This document shows, one piece after another, positions 59,436 through 64,000 of a DNA stretch of 64,000 nt. Source of the DNA: Candidatus Dormiibacterota bacterium (GTDB lineage: Bacteria > Chloroflexota > Dormibacteria > Dormibacterales > Dormibacteraceae); the NCBI GenBank assembly GCA_003169845.1, contig PNAG01000021.1, positions 152,997 to 216,996 of the forward strand. The letters run 5' to 3'. The position numbers and the translations under genes were made by a program. The notes below the pieces were generated by a model. That model was given only the letters and a program-made list of their open reading frames with translations, did no database searches and had not been told where the DNA came from. Positions within the stretch are counted from its first letter, which is position 1. Each line of letters starts with the position of its first letter.

Positions 59436-59586
59436 CTAATCGCTCCCATAACTGGGCACCGGTGTGGGTGCCTTCAAACCTAAGTCGGAGCCGCCGCCTC
59501 GTTCTCGACATGCGCCTGGCATCGAGGTCAGGTTTGACACTACTTTGAGACTGATTTTGAGACGCATCTCTCTGGATCATGTGGCC

Positions 59587-60108
59587 ATGCGGGCCTCTAG
59601 TGACTGGTTCATCGTCGGTATGCCCTACGCGGGCTTCGTGGTCGCGGTCGGCGCTGTGGTCGTCTTGACCACGCCGGAGTACGAGCACGCCACGTACCTG
59701 CACCTCGGTGTGATCTGGCTGCTTTGGTCGGTTGTCGCCGTTGTCAGCGTGGCAGTCGGCATCAATCGTTTTGGGCGGCGCTGGCGTCAACTGCGCGGCC
59801 GGATTCGCTGGATGTTCGTTGCCCTGAGCGCCCCCGTCGTGTTCGCGGCGCTGTTGATGCTGCCGTTTTCGATCTCTTGCCTTCTGACGTACAACGCGGG
59901 GTTTGTGGCCTACGACGCGGCTTTCAGGGCCTGCGGCGGTCCTCCGGACCTGGCGTGGGGCGGATGGGGCGCGCACATCACTCTGCCGACTGACTCGGAC
60001 TACGACCGGTTGAAGTACTCCACCAAGGATCCCCTGTTGTTGGGGCAACCGGTCTACTTCTGCACCGCCTCCGATGCCGAGGCGCAGGGCTATCCGATGA
60101 TCAGCTGA
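59587..60108 (+). CDS. hypothetical membrane protein
   Basis: About 173 residues from ATG 59587 with three hydrophobic segments (YAGFVVAVGAVVVLTT, LGVIWLLWSVVAVVSVAVG and WMFVALSAPVVFAALLMLPF) and a soluble C-terminus holding two Cys. A GTG at 59581 or the open frame back to 59464 would lengthen the N-terminus. No family recognised. Confidence 0.55.
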   Translation: MRASSDWFIVGMPYAGFVVAVGAVVVLTTPEYEHATYLHLGVIWLLWSVVAVVSVAVGINRFGRRWRQLRGRIRWMFVALSAPVVFAALLMLPFSISCLLTYNAGFVAYDAAFRACGGPPDLAWGGWGAHITLPTDSDYDRLKYSTKDPLLLGQPVYFCTASDAEAQGYPMIS

Positions 60109-60119
60109 TGGTGTTGGCC

Positions 60120-60323
60120 TCAGCCGTTCAAGGCGATGGTGGCGTCGGCATCCACTGAGGCTAGGGCCTGCTGAAGTGACGTCCGGCGCGAGTTGTAACT
60201 GGCCTGATCACCGGTTGACAGCGCCGCGTCCATTCCGATCAGCGCGAAGGCCGAACCATCGCCGGCCCTGGCAGCCCTGATCAATTCAGCCTCGGTGTGC
60301 AAGAACAGCACCTGGTCCATCAC
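60120..60323 (-). pseudogene. possible sigma-factor relic or small hypothetical protein
   Basis: A 67-residue frame whose start EAELIRAARAGDGSAFALIG resembles the beginning of ECF sigma region 2, after which the match ends. It may be a remnant of a third ECF gene or a chance frame. Upstream (60329-60340) lies a perfect palindrome CCCTATATAGGG. The remaining bases up to recQ (60341-60458) show nothing else. Confidence 0.3.
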
Positions 60324-60328
60324 GCTTG

Positions 60329-60340
60329 CCCTATATAGGG
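60329..60340. promoter_or_regulatory. 12-bp AT-centred palindrome
   Basis: CCCTATATAGGG is a perfect palindrome in the 350-bp stretch between the membrane-protein gene and recQ. It could be an operator or contain a -10 box for the small frame at 60120-60323. No other copy was noticed. Confidence 0.3.
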
Positions 60341-60458
60341 GTGCGGGATCAAATCTGCCCCAACTATCTCTGAGGCGCTACTCGTCGATAGCCGCCGGAG
60401 ACCGACCGCAATGTAAAGAGCGCTGGTCTGACATCGGCATTCCATCAGAATCCCAAGA

Positions 60459-62255
60459 GTGATCGCCCAAGCAGAGCGCGTGCTGCGTGAGGTCTTCGGC
60501 CTGGACGACTTCCGCCCTGGCCAGGCTGACGTCGTGGAGGCGATGCTGGCGGGACGCGACGTTCTCTCGGTCGCCCCTACAGGGTCCGGAAAGAGCATCA
60601 GTTACTGGGTGCCGGCTGTCGTCGACGGCGGGTTGACTATGGTCGTCTCGCCCCTCATCGCGCTCATGAAGGACCAGGTCGATCGTCTCACTCAGCGGGG
60701 CGTCGCCGCCACGTTCATCAACTCATCGGTGGAGCGGCCGGAGCAGGTGGACCGGCTCCGCAAGGCAATCGCGGGCGAATACCGGCTGCTTTTCCTGGCG
60801 CCCGAGCGACTTGGGCGTCCAGGCTTTATGGAGCGGCTGGCCGAGCTGAGAGTGCGCCGGGTGGTCGTCGACGAGGCGCACTGCATCTCCACGTGGGGGC
60901 ATGATTTCCGGCCTGATTACCGTCTACTGGCTGCGGCGGTCGTGGCCTGCGGGCGGCCCCCGATGGCCGGATTCACGGCGACCGCCACGCCGCAGGTCCG
61001 AGCGGACATCGCAAGCTCGCTTGACCTCCGCGACCCCTTCATCTCGGTCACCGGGTTCAACAGGCCGACGCTGACGCTCTCGGTGGTCCGCTGCCGCGGC
61101 GAGCGCGCCAAGCGCGAGGAGCTCCGCCGGCTGATTCCAGGCGCGGGGCAGCGGGCCCTCGTCTATGTGGGCACGGTCACCGCGGCCGAGGAGGTGGCGG
61201 CCGACCTGGGCGTCGCCTGCTACCACGGGCGCCAGGAGGCGTCCCTACGCCGGCGGATCCAGGAGGACTTCACCGAGGGACGCACCAAGGTCGTGGTCGC
61301 AACCTCGGCGTTCGGCATGGGCGTGGACATCGCCGACATCCGGCGCGTGATCCACTACCACCTGCCCGGCAGCCTCGAGGCCTACTACCAGGAGGCCGGC
61401 CGGGCGGGGCGGAATGGGCAACCCGCGGAGTGCACGCTCCTCTACAGCCCGGCGGACCGCGACCTCCAGGCGTTCTTCATCGAGCAGTCCGGCCTGGAGG
61501 ACGGGTCGCCACTGAAGGACCATGCCTACGCGCGACTCGCGCAGATGATGGCCTACGCCGAGATGCGCGAGTGCAGGCATGCGCGAATCGCGGACTACTT
61601 CGGCGAGAAGGGCGTGGCGCGGCAGTGCAACGCCTGCGACAACTGCCTCGCCGTGCGGCCTCCCGAGGAACCGGTGCCTGTAGAAGCGGTCAGCGCCGGT
61701 CTTGCAGCAGTCGCACGCTTCAGCGGACGGGTCGGGCTGGCGAACGTAGCCGCTGTGCTCGGCGGCCGGCGAACCAAATGGTCGACCGCACAGGCGTGGG
61801 TCCAGGAGCTGCCGTTCCACGGCGCGCTCAAGACCTGGCGCGATGAGCGGGTCAGGCAGCTCCTGGCCGGGCTCGTGGGCGCCGGGCTCGCGCGCCAGAG
61901 CTCGGGGGAGTACCCGGTGGTCGAGCTCACGCCGGCGGGCCGCGAGGCGGTGGCGCGCGGGACGGCGCCGCAGCTGATGCTGCCTGCCGAAGCACCGCGC
62001 CTCAGCAATGGCGCAACTATGCTCGGCGATGTCCCGCTCGAGACGCTGGACCGTCTGAAGCGCTGGCGCCTGGAAACCGCGCGGTCCGCCGGCGTTCCCG
62101 CATACGTGGTGTTCCACGACTCCACCCTCAGCGCGATCGCGGTGGCGCGACCCGCAAGCCTGGCCGAGCTGCTGCGCGTGCCGGGCGTGGGAGATTCGAA
62201 GCTGCGCAAGTACGGCGAAGAGGTGCTGGAGCTTATGCGAGCGCCACTAACGTGA
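60459..62255 (+). CDS. recQ: ATP-dependent DNA helicase RecQ
   Basis: A 598-residue 3'-5' helicase for recombination and repair. Walker A SVAPTGSGKSISYW, VVVDEAHCISTWGHDFRPDY, FTATATPQ, and ATSAFGMGVDIADIR with QEAGRAGRNG are complete. Zinc-binding Cys residues stand in MRECRHARIADYFGE and CNACDNCLA. An RQC winged helix and a C-terminal HRDC domain (VVFHDSTLSAIAVARP, then LLRVPGVGDSKLRKYG) complete it. GTG start at 60459. Decayed sequence follows it. Confidence 0.95.
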   Translation: MIAQAERVLREVFGLDDFRPGQADVVEAMLAGRDVLSVAPTGSGKSISYWVPAVVDGGLTMVVSPLIALMKDQVDRLTQRGVAATFINSSVERPEQVDRLRKAIAGEYRLLFLAPERLGRPGFMERLAELRVRRVVVDEAHCISTWGHDFRPDYRLLAAAVVACGRPPMAGFTATATPQVRADIASSLDLRDPFISVTGFNRPTLTLSVVRCRGERAKREELRRLIPGAGQRALVYVGTVTAAEEVAADLGVACYHGRQEASLRRRIQEDFTEGRTKVVVATSAFGMGVDIADIRRVIHYHLPGSLEAYYQEAGRAGRNGQPAECTLLYSPADRDLQAFFIEQSGLEDGSPLKDHAYARLAQMMAYAEMRECRHARIADYFGEKGVARQCNACDNCLAVRPPEEPVPVEAVSAGLAAVARFSGRVGLANVAAVLGGRRTKWSTAQAWVQELPFHGALKTWRDERVRQLLAGLVGAGLARQSSGEYPVVELTPAGREAVARGTAPQLMLPAEAPRLSNGATMLGDVPLETLDRLKRWRLETARSAGVPAYVVFHDSTLSAIAVARPASLAELLRVPGVGDSKLRKYGEEVLELMRAPLT

Positions 62256-62309
62256 TGAGCCGGAAGTCAAATGCAACAAACGCATCACTCAGGCACGAAG
62301 ACTAGATTT

Positions 62310-62420
62310 CCATTGCTGATCATCTCAGGGCATCTCAGCGCATGTCGGCGCGTCTCCCCCGTATTCGGGTTATGACGCAGTCGTCTCAGCGCGTCTCCCG
62401 ATGCCTCAACGAGTCTCCCG
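62310..62420 (+). repeat. degenerate short repeats after recQ
   Basis: Imperfect repeats of the type TCTCAGCGC and GCGTCTCCCG recur several times between about 62315 and 62420 (for example CATCTCAGGG, CATCTCAGCG, GTCTCAGCGCGTCTCCCG, GAGTCTCCCG). The region has no gene and lies between recQ and the LUD relic. Confidence 0.4.
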
Positions 62421-62760
62421 GTGAAGCTGTCAAAGAGGAGCTGGTCTAGCGCGGCATCGTCCGCGTCCAGCTCACCGACCACGGGCGGAAGCAACTTTGA
62501 TGTCGTCGTCGTGCAGACCGGCGCCGAGGCGAAGGCCGAGGTGTTAAAGCGCATTCCTGATGGCACCCGGATCCACTCCGGAAAGTCGAAGACGCTCGAG
62601 GATATTGGATTGTTCGACACGCTGATGGGGTCTGACGGCGCCGCGAGATGGTCAAACTCGGTGCTACTCCGGACCTGATGATCAACAGTGTCCAGGCCGT
62701 CACCGAGGCCGGCCAGCTGGTAGTCGTCTCCGCCAGCGGCGCCAAGGTAGAGGTACCCGG
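62421..62760 (+). pseudogene. LUD-domain (LutC-like) gene remnant
   Basis: Two out-of-frame pieces of a lactate-utilisation (LUD) domain. The first (from GTG 62421) contains FDVVVVQTGAEAKAEVLKRI and HSGKSKTLEDIGL. The second, in another frame from 62648, contains KLGATPDLMINSVQAVTEAG and QLVVVSASGAKVE. The segment normally joining them and the C-terminal part are missing. It runs directly into the end of the convergent J-domain gene. A frameshift and deletion are the simplest reading. Confidence 0.65.
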
Positions 62761-63378
62761 TCAGGACGGGCGCCTTTCCTTCGCCACCGGCTTCAGATCG
62801 CCCTTCAGCGCATCCTCGTACGCGGCCCACAGTACCCCGTACGCCGCCACCAGACCTTGGGGCCGGGGCTGGCTCAGTGCCACTTCGAAACGCTTCGTGT
62901 ATGCATGGTCGCCCAGCTCATCTCGCAGCAAGGCCTGAGTCTGCGACTCCCATTTCGACGCCGACGCGAGGTCCTTGCGCTTCTCAATCATCAGCCGGCC
63001 CCGGTTCATCATCTCCTCCAGGCGCGCGACGAAACCGTGCCGGTCGAATCCCTTCGGCGCGCGGGGCGGGCCCTCGCGGCTCACCGTCCTCCATTGGACC
63101 GGGCGGCTGTATGACGGGGCGGACGCGGAGGGGCGCCAGCCAACGGCTGCCCGCTGTCGGTCGTATGCCGCACGCTTGGTGCTGTTGGTCAGAACGTCGT
63201 GTGCCAAGTTGATCAACTTCGCGTGCTCGAGCGCGTCCGGATGGTTGCCGCGGTCAGGGTGCCAGTACTTGAGCTGCCGCCGCCAGGCGGCGTGCAACTC
63301 TGTCTCAGTCGCGTCAGGCGGGACGCCGAGCACGAAGTAGTAGTCGGCTAAGGGACGGCGGTCGTTAGGCGAGGCCAC
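62761..63378 (-). CDS. J-domain (DnaJ-like) protein
   Basis: A 205-residue protein. The N-terminal J domain (about 10-75) has DYYFVLGVPPDATETELHAA and the HPD motif in YWHPDRGNHPDAL, which stimulates Hsp70 ATPase. The rest is polar and helical (GRLMIEKRKDLASASKWESQ) with no G/F or zinc domain, so it is not DnaJ itself. It may target DnaK to a special client. No dnaK nearby. Confidence 0.82.
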   Translation of the reverse strand: MASPNDRRPLADYYFVLGVPPDATETELHAAWRRQLKYWHPDRGNHPDALEHAKLINLAHDVLTNSTKRAAYDRQRAAVGWRPSASAPSYSRPVQWRTVSREGPPRAPKGFDRHGFVARLEEMMNRGRLMIEKRKDLASASKWESQTQALLRDELGDHAYTKRFEVALSQPRPQGLVAAYGVLWAAYEDALKGDLKPVAKERRPS

Positions 63379-63390
63379 ACCTCCTTCGTC

Positions 63391-63882
63391 TCACACGCAG
63401 AACCACGCTGTGGAAGCGCAGTCTCGCACGGCGGCTGGGGGTTGTGGCAAGCCCCTCGCCACGGGGATAATGGTTATCCAGACAGCCGTTTTTCGCAATG
63501 CTCTGCGGTCAACTTTGCCCACCGGCGTCAAGGGCACCAGGTCCATCTGTACCTCTATCGGGTACTTGTACGCGCCCACCCGCGACTTTGCGAACTCGAC
63601 CAGCTCCTCCTCCCCCACCTTGCTGCCGGTCTTGAGGGAGACAAACGCCACCACCTCCTCGCCCGAACGTTTATCGGGCCGTCCGACCCCTCCCGCCAAC
63701 GCCGCGGCCGGGTGCTCGAGCAGGGCATCCTCAACGTCGCGCGGGAATACGTTGAACCCGCCGCGGATGACCAACCAGTCCTTCGCCACCCCGGCCACCG
63801 TCCGTCCATCATCAATCACCGCCGGGACCGCCTGGTACCTCTGCAGTGTCACGCTCAACTCCCTCATGCGAGGGAGTGTCAA
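63391..63882 (-). pseudogene. acyl-CoA synthetase (AMP-binding) C-terminal fragment
   Basis: Only the last domain of an ANL-superfamily ligase is present: KDWLVIRGGFNVFPRDVEDA, LEHPAAALAGGVGRPDKRSG and VGAYKYPIEV with TPVGKVDRRAL holding the catalytic Lys. The large N-terminal domain is missing; the first 30 residues are unrelated and no ligase sequence lies upstream. The C-terminus also runs on past the usual end. A decayed or recombined remnant next to a tRNA gene. Confidence 0.7.
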
Positions 63883-63955
63883 GAATCAGGCGAAGTACTG
63901 ACAAGCATCAGCCGAAGGCCCTTTGTCGCCTATCAGCCGAACTTGCACAATATTT

Positions 63956-64000
63956 TGGTGCTCGCGCAGGGAATCGAACCCTGAACCTTGGGATTAAGAG
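63956..64000 (-). tRNA. tRNA-Lys (CTT), 3' part, cut by window edge
   Basis: On the minus strand the sequence reads anticodon loop CTCTTAA, variable AGGTT, T arm CAGGG-TTCGATT-CCCTG, then CGCGAGC, A and an encoded CCA. Anticodon CTT is at 63998-63996, giving lysine. The D arm and 5' acceptor strand lie beyond the window. Bases 63883-63955 before it hold nothing recognisable. Confidence 0.9.

Noticed and set aside
1..64000. CRISPR array, prophage, insertion sequence, replication origin or rRNA
   Set aside because: No regularly spaced repeats, cas genes, transposase, integrase, phage structural genes, dnaA-box clusters or rRNA sequence were seen.

Overview
This is a dense, high-GC bacterial chromosome segment. 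Most genes abut or overlap, and TTG and GTG starts are common. There is no rRNA, CRISPR array, transposase or phage module. The gene mix includes a UvrD-type helicase fused to a RecB-like nuclease, PknB-type kinase, MurE/FemAB wall enzymes, diacylglycerol and MshA-like glycosyltransferases, ECF sigma factors with a DGPF partner, and a BMP-type nucleoside importer. It suggests an uncultured high-GC Terrabacteria member (Chloroflexota, Candidatus Dormibacterota or deep Actinomycetota). That placement is inference; no marker in the window settles it.

Layout. 1-11.5 kb: helicase-nuclease cut by the window edge, lipid glycosyltransferase plus membrane cytochrome c, GT4 glycosyltransferase, beta-propeller lipoprotein, DUF4388 protein, histidine phosphatase, FemAB-like protein, and a response regulator with Glu at the phosphoacceptor site. 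11.4-16.3 kb: folP-folK, murE, thiG-thiE-thiS, Nudix. 16.3-23.1 kb: phosphate regulon (pstS divergent from phoR, then pstB-phoU-phoB-pstC-pstA-arsC), with two 11-bp-period PHO-box-like arrays. 23-31 kb: rsmG, FmdB-type protein, lysA, Ser/Thr kinase, XdhC-like protein, cysteine desulfurase, small Zn-ribbon and cupin proteins, Mut7-C protein, larB. 31-39.7 kb: moaC-moaB-pxpA-GNAT, a peroxiredoxin with an in-frame TGA at the active site, DinB-like protein, then pxpB-pxpC, DUF4013, glutathione peroxidase and a ring-cleaving dioxygenase on the other strand.

42-54.5 kb is a nucleoside uptake and salvage island. It has a BMP-family importer (binding lipoprotein, two permeases, double ATPase), pyrimidine-nucleoside phosphorylase, uridine phosphorylase, uracil phosphoribosyltransferase, adenosine deaminase, hypoxanthine phosphoribosyltransferase, deoxyribose-phosphate aldolase and two tandem aldehyde dehydrogenases. 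Together they import nucleosides, release and salvage the bases, and pass deoxyribose phosphate through DeoC to acetaldehyde and its oxidation. 54.6-60 kb: an ECF sigma factor coupled to a membrane kelch protein, and an ECF42-type sigma factor with a DGPF protein. 60.4-64 kb: recQ, decayed gene fragments, a J-domain protein and the 3' part of a tRNA-Lys at the edge.

The strongest unusual signal is at 34345-34836. The peroxiredoxin reads through an in-frame TGA at the peroxidatic cysteine position. A perfect 7-bp hairpin with a G in its loop lies 16 nt downstream to the loop, as expected of a bacterial SECIS element, and the protein has no cysteine. It is therefore a probable selenoprotein. 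Also notable are a family of three intergenic hairpin repeats with a compensatory arm change, and an adenosine deaminase whose zinc motif lies upstream of every standard start codon.
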